Shown: positions 25,060 to 33,521 of the stretch, in pieces
Layout: the number at the start of each line of letters is the position of its first letter
Numbering within the stretch: the first letter of the stretch is position 1
Origin: Aurantibacter_A sp965215845
Lineage (GTDB): Bacteria > Bacteroidota > Bacteroidia > Flavobacteriales > Flavobacteriaceae
NCBI GenBank assembly: GCA_965215845.1
Contig: CBDCEL010000003.1
Span: 310,001-374,000, forward strand
Direction: 5' to 3'
DNA: 64,000 nucleotides
Translations under genes and position numbers: made by a program
Notes under the pieces: model-generated
Database searches by the model: none
The model's input: the letters and a program-made list of their open reading frames with translations, nothing else
Told to the model about the DNA's origin: nothing

Positions 25060-27360
25060 TTAAATTGTCTTCACCAGGGCCTTGTAATGGGTCTTGTCTT
25101 TTTTCAATTGTTTTAATAACTCTAAGCAAGCGGCATTTACATCTGATAGCAATTCACTATGCTTTCCAATCCTATCAATATTGTTAAAATGGCTGAAAAA
25201 GTGAAATGGTTTACATATCCGTTTGGAGATGTTTGAATCCCATATTTCAGCTGCTCTATCGTCCACTTCATCTGAACTAGGATATTTTGCCAAAGTATAT
25301 ATTTCCAAGAATCTTCTTAGAATGTTCGGCATAATCAAAACTTTTTCAGACGGTGATTCCTTACTAAATTCAAATATTTGTTTAAAAAGGTAATGGTATT
25401 CTGATTTAAAATCATCGTACACTTTTGGAAGCCTAACTATTTCCGAGTTATCCAGTTTTCTGGATATGAAATATCTTGATTCTTTCGGATTACTTTTTTT
25501 GTAACCAAAACCCCTTGTTGTCGGCATTTCTTTAAGCAAGTTAAAAAACTCATAATTATGGGTTGATATAAAAAGTTGCATACATTTCTGCTTCCACATT
25601 TTTTGGGTTGCATTATTAGGGTCTTCGACCTTCTTGAACAAAAAATCTTTAAGCATCGCGTTAATTTGAAAAACATGGTTACCATCAAGACTTGATATTG
25701 GATCATCAATAAACAAAATTGTATTTTTCAGCTCGCCTTTTTTTTCTAGGCTTCTGAGTGCAACTAAAAAGTGAGAGAACGAAATTGCCATCTTTTCCCC
25801 CTCACTTAAGTATTGGGCGATATTACTACCTCTATATAAAGTATAACCCTTTACCTTTTTGTCAAACTTTATCTCAATATCCTCCTTACCAAGAAAACTT
25901 TGAATAAAATAATTTAACTGCTGTCCACCTTCTTCAGCGCTATTCTTTTGAGCTATCAATCTACCCTTTTCCTTTTCAAGAGATGAAATTTTAATTTCTA
26001 GGCTTTTTATTTCTTTTGCAGCTTTTTCATATCTCGTTTTTTTACTTTGGTATTTGTTCTTTTTTAAGAAACTTGCGACAAGATGATTTAAATATTTAAC
26101 TCTTTCATTATCAATTATTTCAGTGAATTTTTCTGAAAATTCGTTATTTGCCTTAAGATTTGTATTTATGTCATTTAAAGTCTTTGAAAGTTGAATATCA
26201 TAGCTTTTGTCAATAGGTTTCAAACTTTGATAGATTTTATTATTAACCTTTTTTTCAAGAATGTTCTTAATCTTATCTAACGCGTTAGTATACTTTTTTA
26301 ATTCTGTGTCTGCTTTTTTCTTTGATGCTAAAAACTGCTCCTGAAAGCCCTCATTTAAATCTTGAATACTTTTCGGAAAATTTAATTGTTCTATTTTATT
26401 CTTTTCTTCCTCAATTTTTTCAAATAAGGGTTGAGCTATATTTCTAATTTTTGAAGCTTCATTTTGATAGTATCTGTTTAAAACTTCAATTCTATCAGAA
26501 TTAATTGGATTGTCACAAAAAAGACAGCGCTCTTCCACTTTATTTAATTGTAAACCTCTTTCCACCCATTTCATGGCTTCCGGCCTTTCGTCAAGTATCT
26601 TTAAGACATCTTGTTTTTTCGGCTCTGCTACTAGAATTTCATTGGTTTGTTCAATCAGTTCATTCAGTTGAAAGTCATAGGTTATCAAATCAACTTCTTC
26701 TTTTGGGCTTTCAATTTTGACTAATTTGTTTAGCTTAACGACTTCTGATTTTGGAAGAATAAAACTCTGAAGATTCTGCAAAACAAGTTTCATTTGTTTT
26801 TTAAAGTGCCCCTTATTGAATTCAATCAGACTTGAAAAAACATCATTTTTAATCCTCCTAGACTCTGATGTAAAGAGATTTTCCTCGAAGTCCTCATAGT
26901 TTTCAATATCTGCCCTATACTTTTCCTTTTCACCTTTTATCTTATCGTCACCATTTATTTGGGTGATTTTTTTTTCAATGTCAGCTATTTGTGATGAAAT
27001 CTTTGCCTGCTCCCCTACTTCAAAGAAGATAGCGTTTATACCCTCATTCTTTTCCCATCTTAGATTTTCTCTTATGTAATCTGAATTGAATACCAACAAG
27101 TTTAAAGGAAAACTCGATATGTTGCTTTTCGTGTAATGGCTACCATTTGCTAAGGAAATTTTTAAATCACAATTCTTGTATGCATCAAAAACAACCTTCT
27201 TTTCTAAAGAACTAAATATTCTTGAAAGAGTGGTTTTACCCGAATAATTCCATCCATAAATAAGATTCTTTTCCTTGAAATCGATCAAGTCTTCATTTGA
27301 AGCCCAATTAAAGTTTTTATATATACCAAAATTTCTTATGCTATCAATTCTGGCAATCAT
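25060..27360 (-). CDS. RloC-like zinc-hook SMC/ABC ATPase, candidate anticodon nuclease
   Basis: 766 residues from ATG 27360, chosen because it gives an ATGA overlap with the WYL-like gene. Walker A is GWNYSGKTTLS (36-46), ABC signature YLSEGEK (517-523), Walker B ILFIDDP (548-554), D-loop SSLD, H-loop STH (599-601). In the coiled coil, CLFC at 279-282 is a zinc-hook CxxC. Near the C-terminus LRRFLE (681-686) and the later His 720/724 resemble the R-x3-E...H triad of PrrC/RloC tRNA nucleases. These enzymes disable translation upon phage infection. The pairing with a PD-(D/E)XK protein instead of a type I restriction locus is unusual. Confidence 0.83.
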   Translation of the reverse strand: MIARIDSIRNFGIYKNFNWASNEDLIDFKEKNLIYGWNYSGKTTLSRIFSSLEKKVVFDAYKNCDLKISLANGSHYTKSNISSFPLNLLVFNSDYIRENLRWEKNEGINAIFFEVGEQAKISSQIADIEKKITQINGDDKIKGEKEKYRADIENYEDFEENLFTSESRRIKNDVFSSLIEFNKGHFKKQMKLVLQNLQSFILPKSEVVKLNKLVKIESPKEEVDLITYDFQLNELIEQTNEILVAEPKKQDVLKILDERPEAMKWVERGLQLNKVEERCLFCDNPINSDRIEVLNRYYQNEASKIRNIAQPLFEKIEEEKNKIEQLNFPKSIQDLNEGFQEQFLASKKKADTELKKYTNALDKIKNILEKKVNNKIYQSLKPIDKSYDIQLSKTLNDINTNLKANNEFSEKFTEIIDNERVKYLNHLVASFLKKNKYQSKKTRYEKAAKEIKSLEIKISSLEKEKGRLIAQKNSAEEGGQQLNYFIQSFLGKEDIEIKFDKKVKGYTLYRGSNIAQYLSEGEKMAISFSHFLVALRSLEKKGELKNTILFIDDPISSLDGNHVFQINAMLKDFLFKKVEDPNNATQKMWKQKCMQLFISTHNYEFFNLLKEMPTTRGFGYKKSNPKESRYFISRKLDNSEIVRLPKVYDDFKSEYHYLFKQIFEFSKESPSEKVLIMPNILRRFLEIYTLAKYPSSDEVDDRAAEIWDSNISKRICKPFHFFSHFNNIDRIGKHSELLSDVNAACLELLKQLKKDKTHYKALVKTI

Positions 27361-27647
27361 AAAGCACAAATTACTTCACTCATTCCCTTATCCTCAGAAT
27401 TATAATCATCTCTGGGAGAATCAAAAAAATTATCAGTAATCTGAAAATCATCCGCTTTTGACATATCATACATTTTCCAACCGAACCTTCCTGAACTACT
27501 GTAGCCTCCAATTTGGTAGGCGCGTAGTCCGGGATTTCCCGCAGTTGTAATACCAAAACAATGTGGTTCGACAACTCTTAACTCTCCATCATAATAGAAC
27601 TCAATAATTTTTTGATTTCTTATTGCTTCGCAAATCTGTGCTTCCAT
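27357..27647 (-). CDS. Small WYL-like domain protein, probable ligand-sensing regulator
   Basis: 96 residues resembling an isolated WYL domain: EAIRNQKIIEFYYDGELRVVEP at the start and LRAYQIGGYSSSGRFGWKMY in the middle, matching the family's Sm/SH3-like core. WYL domains regulate many defence loci (for example BrxR-type) by binding nucleic acids or ligands. There is no DNA-binding domain attached. Its stop overlaps the ATPase start by the tetranucleotide ATGA. Assignment is by pattern only. Confidence 0.65.
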   Translation of the reverse strand: MEAQICEAIRNQKIIEFYYDGELRVVEPHCFGITTAGNPGLRAYQIGGYSSSGRFGWKMYDMSKADDFQITDNFFDSPRDDYNSEDKGMSEVICAL

Positions 27648-27677
27648 TTTTCTTTAAGTATTTTTATATTCTTAGAT

Positions 27678-28553
27678 TTAGTTTACTGGAACTCCATTAA
27701 TAAGTGCGTAGATTTCAGCTAGGTTAGCACCTATTTCTTTTAAATCATTTGTTACATTTTTAAGATTGTCAATATTCTTCTCTATCCTTCCTGAACTTCC
27801 TGTTCTTTCGGCTCGGATTTCTAACTGATAGGTGCCAACAATCAATTCTTTTAATTCTTGGGGTTCCAAACTGTTTTTAAAGGAAACGGAATAATCGTAA
27901 CTCCTTTTGTTCTCCCGACATGGGAATTTTGGGTCCAGGCCGTTAGAATTAAAATATGCCTCCGCTAGAATATTTCCTTTAAAGTCTTTTAAATAAACAA
28001 AGATTCTTCCTGTGAAACCTCTGCACTCATTAACAGTTTGAGTGCCATTGACTGTTAATATTCCAGTTTTTGAAAATCTAATAAGGACCTTTTTAAATCT
28101 ATGTGCATTTCCATTAATACTTCCACTACTCCAATTTCTTACGGTAATTGGATATCTCTTTTCCACCTCTCTTGCTATTGCCTCATTTAAAACACTTTCA
28201 GAGGGTTCTTCCTTTTTGGATATTCTAAAAGCTAGATCTTCATTGTTTCCTTCTATAAACAAAGCTCTATCTTGAGTAATGAATTCTACTTTGTCCGGTG
28301 TTTCCACAAGTCTCTTTCCACTACTATTATTGCTTATCTTTTTAAATATGACCACAGAATCTACATCAGTTTTACTGTAAAAATTAAACTCATTATTAGT
28401 AGTTCCGATTTGTCTAATTTTTAAATTCTTATCGGCCGCATTTTTTATTTGATATGTGCTTTTTGCTTCTTGGGTTATCCATGAACCATGAGGATTGAAA
28501 ACTTTGCAGGAAGCAAAACAACATATCATCAAGAGAAAAAATAGTTTTTTCAT
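27678..28553 (-). CDS. Lipoprotein of unknown function
   Basis: 291 residues. The signal LLMICCFASC carries a lipobox. The middle is beta-rich (RFKKVLIRFSKTGILTVNG, GRIFVYLKDFKGNILAEAYF) and the last 40 residues are a helix. It is encoded upstream of the WYL-like gene on the same strand and in the AT-rich island, with only 30 nt between, so it may share the transcript. No domain family was recognised. Confidence 0.65.
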   Translation of the reverse strand: MKKLFFLLMICCFASCKVFNPHGSWITQEAKSTYQIKNAADKNLKIRQIGTTNNEFNFYSKTDVDSVVIFKKISNNSSGKRLVETPDKVEFITQDRALFIEGNNEDLAFRISKKEEPSESVLNEAIAREVEKRYPITVRNWSSGSINGNAHRFKKVLIRFSKTGILTVNGTQTVNECRGFTGRIFVYLKDFKGNILAEAYFNSNGLDPKFPCRENKRSYDYSVSFKNSLEPQELKELIVGTYQLEIRAERTGSSGRIEKNIDNLKNVTNDLKEIGANLAEIYALINGVPVN

Positions 28554-28711
28554 TCTAAATCGATTTTTTGTTAGTGTTTGAAAGTTTTTGATGTAAATCA
28601 GAAAAAACTTTCTTCTAGATATTTAATAAATGATAGGGGGAGGTATAGCCTAGTAAGTCAATGATTTGGAGTACTCTAATATAAAAATTGACTTCGAAAA
28701 ACCACTGCACG

Positions 28712-28736
28712 AAAACCTTAGACTTTCTGGGGTTTT
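28712..28736 (+). terminator. Hairpin with T-run, shared with 38219-38243
   Basis: An 11-bp stem (AAAACCTTAGA with TCTGGGGTTTT, two G-T pairs) with loop CTT, followed by further T. The flanking CCACTGCA is shared with the copy at 38219-38243. Confidence 0.5.
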
Positions 28737-29216
28737 TATGACATTTCATACACTTTTACCTACGCAACGCTGTTGCTACGGCAAAACAGTATTTCATTTT
28801 CTTACAAAATGTCTTTTTAGAAGAAAAATTTAAGGAGAGAATTATTCGATTTGTTCTTTGCTTTCCCTAAGCAAAGTGAACATAACGCGGTACATTATAG
28901 TACAGATTGGTTTATAAGTATTTCTGCGTCAACCTCTTAGCTGTAAGCTATAATTCTATTATGTAAAATATCCCTCAATATCTTTCATTTTATTCGACGC
29001 AGTAACTTTGAGATGAGCTCAGTATGACAGCTCAGGGTAGGCGCCACCCTCCTACGCGAAAAAGCTCCGGCGGGCAGGCGCAGACCAACTTGTCCGCCTT
29101 TGGCGGATTTATGCTACCCGTGACAATATGGAAAGCTTATATTGGCGGCGAGACTCGTGCGGCTGCCTTAGTTGGCATTCTGCGGATAATGTTTATTGTT
29201 TGTCCGCATTCATAAG

Positions 29217-29244
29217 CCCGCCTGAACGAAGTCATCCGGGCAGG
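29217..29244. repeat. Palindromic repeat (CCCGCCTGAACG type)
   Basis: CCCGCCTGA...TCCGGGCAGG pairs imperfectly end to end. It belongs to the same family as the palindrome inserted in block B at 23461-23498, in the opposite orientation. Confidence 0.6.
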
Positions 29245-29295
29245 CTATAATTCTATTAGGTAAAATATCCCTCAGGTTTATAGTTTTTATCGAAG

Positions 29296-31287
29296 TTATT
29301 CTTTTACAAAAGCCGGCACCACCGTTTCAAAAATGGGTTTCATGATTTTGTCATCATCCCTATCGTGACCAGAGATCACAATGGTCAAGTCAAGTTCTTC
29401 CACCACCATAACACGCTGGCCACCCCCTCCCCAGGCCAATGTCATATCATAGGTTTTATCACCTACCTTTACAGGAGTATAGTACCAAAAATAACCATAG
29501 CGGTAGTTTTTGGGCATCCAATCGATGGCCGGCCGCACAATACCGCTCGTCGCTTTTTCCAAATAGGCTTTTGAAATAAACGGTTCTCCATCCAATTTAC
29601 CCTTATTTTGCACCAAACAGCCCAATTTAAGCATGTCTCGAGATGTGAGACTGGCCTGCCATCCGGCTTGTGGTAACCCACTTACATGTTTAGACCACTC
29701 ATAATTGGTAATACCCAGTTTATCAAGAAGTTCCGTTTTGATAAAATCTTCTGCGGTACCCGGTACGATGGCATCAATGACGGTCATCACCATCATGGGA
29801 TTAAAATTGCCATACAAATAGGTCTGTGACGCATCGGTAATGGGTTCGGTAGATTCAAGTAAGGTTTGAACCAGCCCCTGCCCCTTTAAACGAACCGAAT
29901 CGTTTTCAATTTCTTTCCATTGCTCCCGGTCGATCGTCAATCCCCCTTGCATGGTCAATGCCTTATGAAGGGTTATTTTTTCTGCCCCTGACGCGAATTT
30001 TTCAGGATCCAAATCTTTTAAGAAATGGATCAATGGTCTGTCGAGATCGTCCATGCTCAAATATCCCATTTCAATGGCCCTGCCCAACACCAAACTGGTA
30101 TACCCTTTTACGGCCGAGGCTTGTCCATGCGGCACATTGATACGGCCTTTTTTGTAATAGGATTCATAGACCAATTTGTTCTTATGCGAAATAAGTAGCG
30201 CATCGTAATTACCATAGGTGCCGTCAAAAATCTCTTGGGAAAGCTTTAGAATGGCCTCCTGGTCTTTGCTATTCACCGATAAGGTATCAACTGATATCCC
30301 ATCTTTTCTATCCGCTGGTGTTGTATTGACAAATGCATTATTAAGATGTGGAGTATCCCAGAATGAAACCTCGTAATTATCACTTGAAACAGGACTCATC
30401 AAGGATGACAACCAAGCGACACTGCGAACTGCCGTGGCCGGGAATGCCGATCCATGATTACCGTCGATCACTTCTTTTAGTACGGCTAAACCGTCATCTC
30501 TCCTATCTTTTAATACTTTAATAAATTCCTCGATGGGCCCGGCCGCCTCTTTTTCCAATGAACCATAGGTAATAAACACATTGGCATTCAGACTCGAGTT
30601 TTTATCGGACGCCTCGAACGGTCCAAATTTCGTATTAAGTTCGGAGAGATATTCAACTTCATTTTTAATCGATGGACTGCCGATAATGTAATTGTTAAAG
30701 GTATCGGGTTGCGAGAGTAATATATAGGCGCCAAATTCACCACCCATAGAATAACCGAAATAGGTGCGACTGTTTGGGTCGGTTCGATACGTATGGTCAA
30801 CATAGGTAATGACATCATTGCGAATAAAGTCTAAATGTTTATTGGCTTGCCCGAACTGTATTTTTTTTTGAATTTCAGGATTATGGTGTTCACGAAAACT
30901 ATAATCCCTGTACCGACTTACATGCACTCCAAACTCTTTTTTCAACTCTTCATTGCTATCCTTTTGCCAAGAAATCCCAACTAGAATAACATTTTCCAAC
31001 ATGTATTCCGTGGAACCGGATAGCATTTCGACATGCCACATCGCATCTGAATAATAAATGACAGGGTATGTTGTGTCCTTGTTTTCTGAATATCCTTCAG
31101 GAAGCTTAACATACAGTTCATACTGCCTGTCATTTCTTGTATCCGCCATAGGAATTACTTGTATTCGAGGCAATTCCAAATAAGAGCTTTCTACTGCTTG
31201 TGTAGCATCGTTCAGCTTATTTACTTGTGCAAAGACAGTGTTTAGCGATATAGCGCTTGTCAATAGTAGTAATGCCTTGATTTTCAT
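29296..31287 (-). CDS. Esterase D-like hydrolase fused to a serine beta-lactamase-like domain
   Basis: 663 residues with a signal peptide (ending SLNTVFAQ). N-terminal half: alpha/beta hydrolase of the esterase D/putative-esterase family, nucleophile in YFGYSMGGEFGAY. C-terminal half: class C beta-lactamase/serine hydrolase with ASAVKGYTSLVLG as SxxK and YLYGNFNP as the YxN region; the K/H-T-G box appears as a glycine-rich WGGGGQR. A hydrolase acting on a cell-envelope or extracellular ester is likely. Two catalytic domains on one chain is the main oddity. It lies next to a decaying PD40 family. Confidence 0.85.
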   Translation of the reverse strand: MKIKALLLLTSAISLNTVFAQVNKLNDATQAVESSYLELPRIQVIPMADTRNDRQYELYVKLPEGYSENKDTTYPVIYYSDAMWHVEMLSGSTEYMLENVILVGISWQKDSNEELKKEFGVHVSRYRDYSFREHHNPEIQKKIQFGQANKHLDFIRNDVITYVDHTYRTDPNSRTYFGYSMGGEFGAYILLSQPDTFNNYIIGSPSIKNEVEYLSELNTKFGPFEASDKNSSLNANVFITYGSLEKEAAGPIEEFIKVLKDRRDDGLAVLKEVIDGNHGSAFPATAVRSVAWLSSLMSPVSSDNYEVSFWDTPHLNNAFVNTTPADRKDGISVDTLSVNSKDQEAILKLSQEIFDGTYGNYDALLISHKNKLVYESYYKKGRINVPHGQASAVKGYTSLVLGRAIEMGYLSMDDLDRPLIHFLKDLDPEKFASGAEKITLHKALTMQGGLTIDREQWKEIENDSVRLKGQGLVQTLLESTEPITDASQTYLYGNFNPMMVMTVIDAIVPGTAEDFIKTELLDKLGITNYEWSKHVSGLPQAGWQASLTSRDMLKLGCLVQNKGKLDGEPFISKAYLEKATSGIVRPAIDWMPKNYRYGYFWYYTPVKVGDKTYDMTLAWGGGGQRVMVVEELDLTIVISGHDRDDDKIMKPIFETVVPAFVKE

Positions 31288-31331
31288 GTTTTGTTCCTTT
31301 TGATATTGTGTTTGTAATTGTTTGATATGGA

Positions 31332-32185
31332 TTATTGCCTGGACCTAAGTGTTTCAATAATCTGTGCATCCACCCACATTCTATCATAAGGTGGGTCGCA
31401 ACGGGGGCAATAGGAAAGATATTTACCGTCTGGTGTTACGTATCCGCCACCGTCCTCTCCATCTGTGTTTATCTGATCCCCGAAGTTGATGGCAGTACCC
31501 CATGAGCCATCTGGCTGTCGAAAACTGATATACATATCACTATCGCCATATCCTCCGTCATTTTCACTATCCCAAATAATGTAAGATTCATCAGGGGCAA
31601 TGAAGGGGTGAGCTGTCCATTTACTGGTATTTATCGTTGCACCAAAGGGTTTTGGGGCTTCATGTTTACCGTTTACCAGTCGTGAATATCGAAGAACACC
31701 ATTTCCATCTCTCGTGAATTCATCAAAAACCAGGGTTCCTTTGGAAGAAGCCGTTAAACGCATAATGGGGATCGTATCGAAGGGGGAACCAAGACTTTTT
31801 ATCTTTGACCAACCCGTGTCGTTCGTTCTATATATTTATCCTTCGTATACAAAGTATCAGCACCCGTAGCATAAAAATCGTACTTCTTCCAAACACGGTT
31901 TTCCTGACGAAAGACGGTAACCGTAGGGTCAAGGGGTGCGTCACCGGCAGCGGTGGTGAAGTAAAACTCTTTCTTTTCCGGGCTAAACTCTCCCCCTAGC
32001 TTCCAGCCCGCTATGGAGAGGATACCTCGTTCCAATGGTTCCGGCTTTAAGCCTGGCGGCTTTTGTCCAAAATAGGTATTTTCCTTAGTCGGTGAATCAC
32101 TTGCTTTTGGGTCCTGATTTTTAGAATTGCATGAATTTAAAAAAAGTGCTCCCGCAAACATCAAAATATAAAATGTCTTGTTCAT
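31332..32185 (-). pseudogene. Frameshifted PD40-type lipoprotein, paralogue of the gene at 32386
   Basis: Two reading frames together cover one protein. 31799-32185 gives the lipoprotein start (MNKTFYILMFAGALFLNSC) and FGQKPPGLKPEPLERG, ending in ...YIERTTRVGQR. The shifted frame contains NDTGWSKIKSLGSPFDTIPIMRLT and continues into 31332-31763. Its equivalent in the intact paralogue is contiguous. A single lost base near 31815-31825 would explain it. It could be a sequencing error; decay is favoured because another fragment of the family lies just beyond. Confidence 0.75.
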
Positions 32186-32210
32186 TACTTTCTATTGGTT
32201 TTATGGATTA

Positions 32211-32265
32211 TCACTTCGGTCTGAGCGTTTCGATAATCTGGGCATCTATCGGTTTTGGGTATGAG
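32211..32265 (-). pseudogene. C-terminal remnant of a third PD40 paralogue
   Basis: Minus-strand translation gives PKPIDAQIIETLRPK and a stop, matching VDAQIIETLRSRQ, the last residues of the frameshifted neighbour. The rest of this copy is missing, so it is a gene fragment left by deletion. Confidence 0.6.
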
Positions 32266-32385
32266 TAGAAGTGGATTTCTATTTGTAAACTTTTCAGTTT
32301 TGCACTGACCTTTGTTTTATGTTATACTATTGTTTTTTAACTTAAACCACTATTACTTATAGACCGTGTTGGCGGTAGTTATTTT

Positions 32386-33291
32386 TTATGGTTTTGGTTT
32401 TAAGTTCTCTACAACTTGCATACTTACCCAAAAAATATCTACATTCTCATAATTATCTGATCCCATATTCCTATTGAAGAAAAGATATTTTCCGTCTGGA
32501 CTTACACTTGCACACTGTTCGCTTGCATTTGTATTTATTTTGTCTCCTAAATTAATTGGAGTACCCCAATTTCCATCCTTGGTTCGAAAACTAACATAGA
32601 TATCTGCATCTCCATATCCATTATCCCTTTTACTGTCAAATATTAAATAGGATTCATCAGAAGCAATAAAAGGATGAAAGCTTTTCCCTGTATTAATGTT
32701 CTGATTGAGTAATTTAGGCTCTTCATACTTTCCATCTACAAGTCTTGAATAACGAATATCACCTGTAAAGTCTCGTTTGAACTCATCAAAAAAATAGGTG
32801 CCTTTAGAAGAAGCTGTAAGGCGCATAATAGTTAGGCTGTCGAAAGGAGAGTCAAGTTTTTTGATTTCAGACCATTTCCCATTTTCCATTCGCTCCTTAT
32901 ATCTTCTACCTAGATGCATTGTCTTGCCATCAGGAGAGATAAAAGGAGTTCCAACTCTAAGAGATATGACAGACTCTTGCCATTGATTATTACTATTTTG
33001 GATAACTACGAATTCCATTTTTTTATTCTCTTCAGTTTCTACAACTTCTCTGAGAAAATAGAACTCTTTTAAGTCGGGAGTAAATCCTCCATAATATTCC
33101 CAACCTTCTGTGGTGACTATACCAGGAGCGAATGGTTCAGGTGTTAAACCAGGAGGTTTTTGTCCAAGGTAAAAACTTTCTTTAGTTGAAGAATCGTTTT
33201 CTTTTGTATTCGATTTCTCGATTTTACAAGCATTTAAAAATATCACAAATGCAGATGCTAGTAATAAAAATGTAAGTATGCTATTTTTCAA
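32386..33291 (-). CDS. PD40/TolB-like propeller lipoprotein
   Basis: 301 residues; lipoprotein signal (LLLASAFVIFLNAC). Repeated PD40-type blades: TPFISPDGKTMHLGRRYK, HPFIASDESYLIFDSKRDNGYGDADIYVS and ASVSPDGKYLFFNRN. The start appears to be TTG at 33291; no in-frame ATG lies before the signal. PD40 proteins are surface or periplasmic propellers, sometimes sensing or scaffolding. The gene precedes a divergently oriented histidine kinase, which could regulate it. Confidence 0.85.
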   Translation of the reverse strand: MKNSILTFLLLASAFVIFLNACKIEKSNTKENDSSTKESFYLGQKPPGLTPEPFAPGIVTTEGWEYYGGFTPDLKEFYFLREVVETEENKKMEFVVIQNSNNQWQESVISLRVGTPFISPDGKTMHLGRRYKERMENGKWSEIKKLDSPFDSLTIMRLTASSKGTYFFDEFKRDFTGDIRYSRLVDGKYEEPKLLNQNINTGKSFHPFIASDESYLIFDSKRDNGYGDADIYVSFRTKDGNWGTPINLGDKINTNASEQCASVSPDGKYLFFNRNMGSDNYENVDIFWVSMQVVENLKPKP

Positions 33292-33521
33292 TGTTCAGTT
33301 TCTTTTCCGGCATCGCATTTTTTGCGATCAGTATTCAAATCGATTTGGGATTGACCTTTGCGTCAGTTTCAATGTATTGATGATAGTTGTATACCTGGTA
33401 AAAATTATATTTTTCCCTCATGATTTCAAGCTAAATTTTGCCAACTGCTCTATACCCTAATGAACTGCTCTAAGAAGCCACTTTAGAATGGTTAATTTGC
33501 ATTGGTAAACCCACATCCAAT

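Larger units (their letters stand above)
28554..29295. other. Gene-free repeat region at the right boundary of the island
   Basis: In order: a strong hairpin (28712-28736), block C copy 2 (about 28805-28902, ending CATAACGCGG), block A copy 2 (28888-28975), a stretch with small palindromes such as TCCGCCTTTGGCGGA near 29093, the palindromic repeat at 29217-29244, and the block end ATTAGGTAAAATATCCCTC. The open frame across 29024-29215 is not considered a gene. The island's low GC ends here. Confidence 0.65.

Noticed and set aside
29024..29215. 63-residue open frame at the right repeat boundary
   Set aside because: It crosses several palindromes in the repeat region and has no protein-like features.
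15931..29290. Integron cassette array
   Set aside because: No integron integrase seen and the recurring blocks do not show the R box pattern of attC sites; a cassette-like island remains an inference only.
31332..32185. Programmed frameshift in the PD40 gene
   Set aside because: No slippery heptamer or following structure seen; single-base loss is simpler given the neighbouring remnant.
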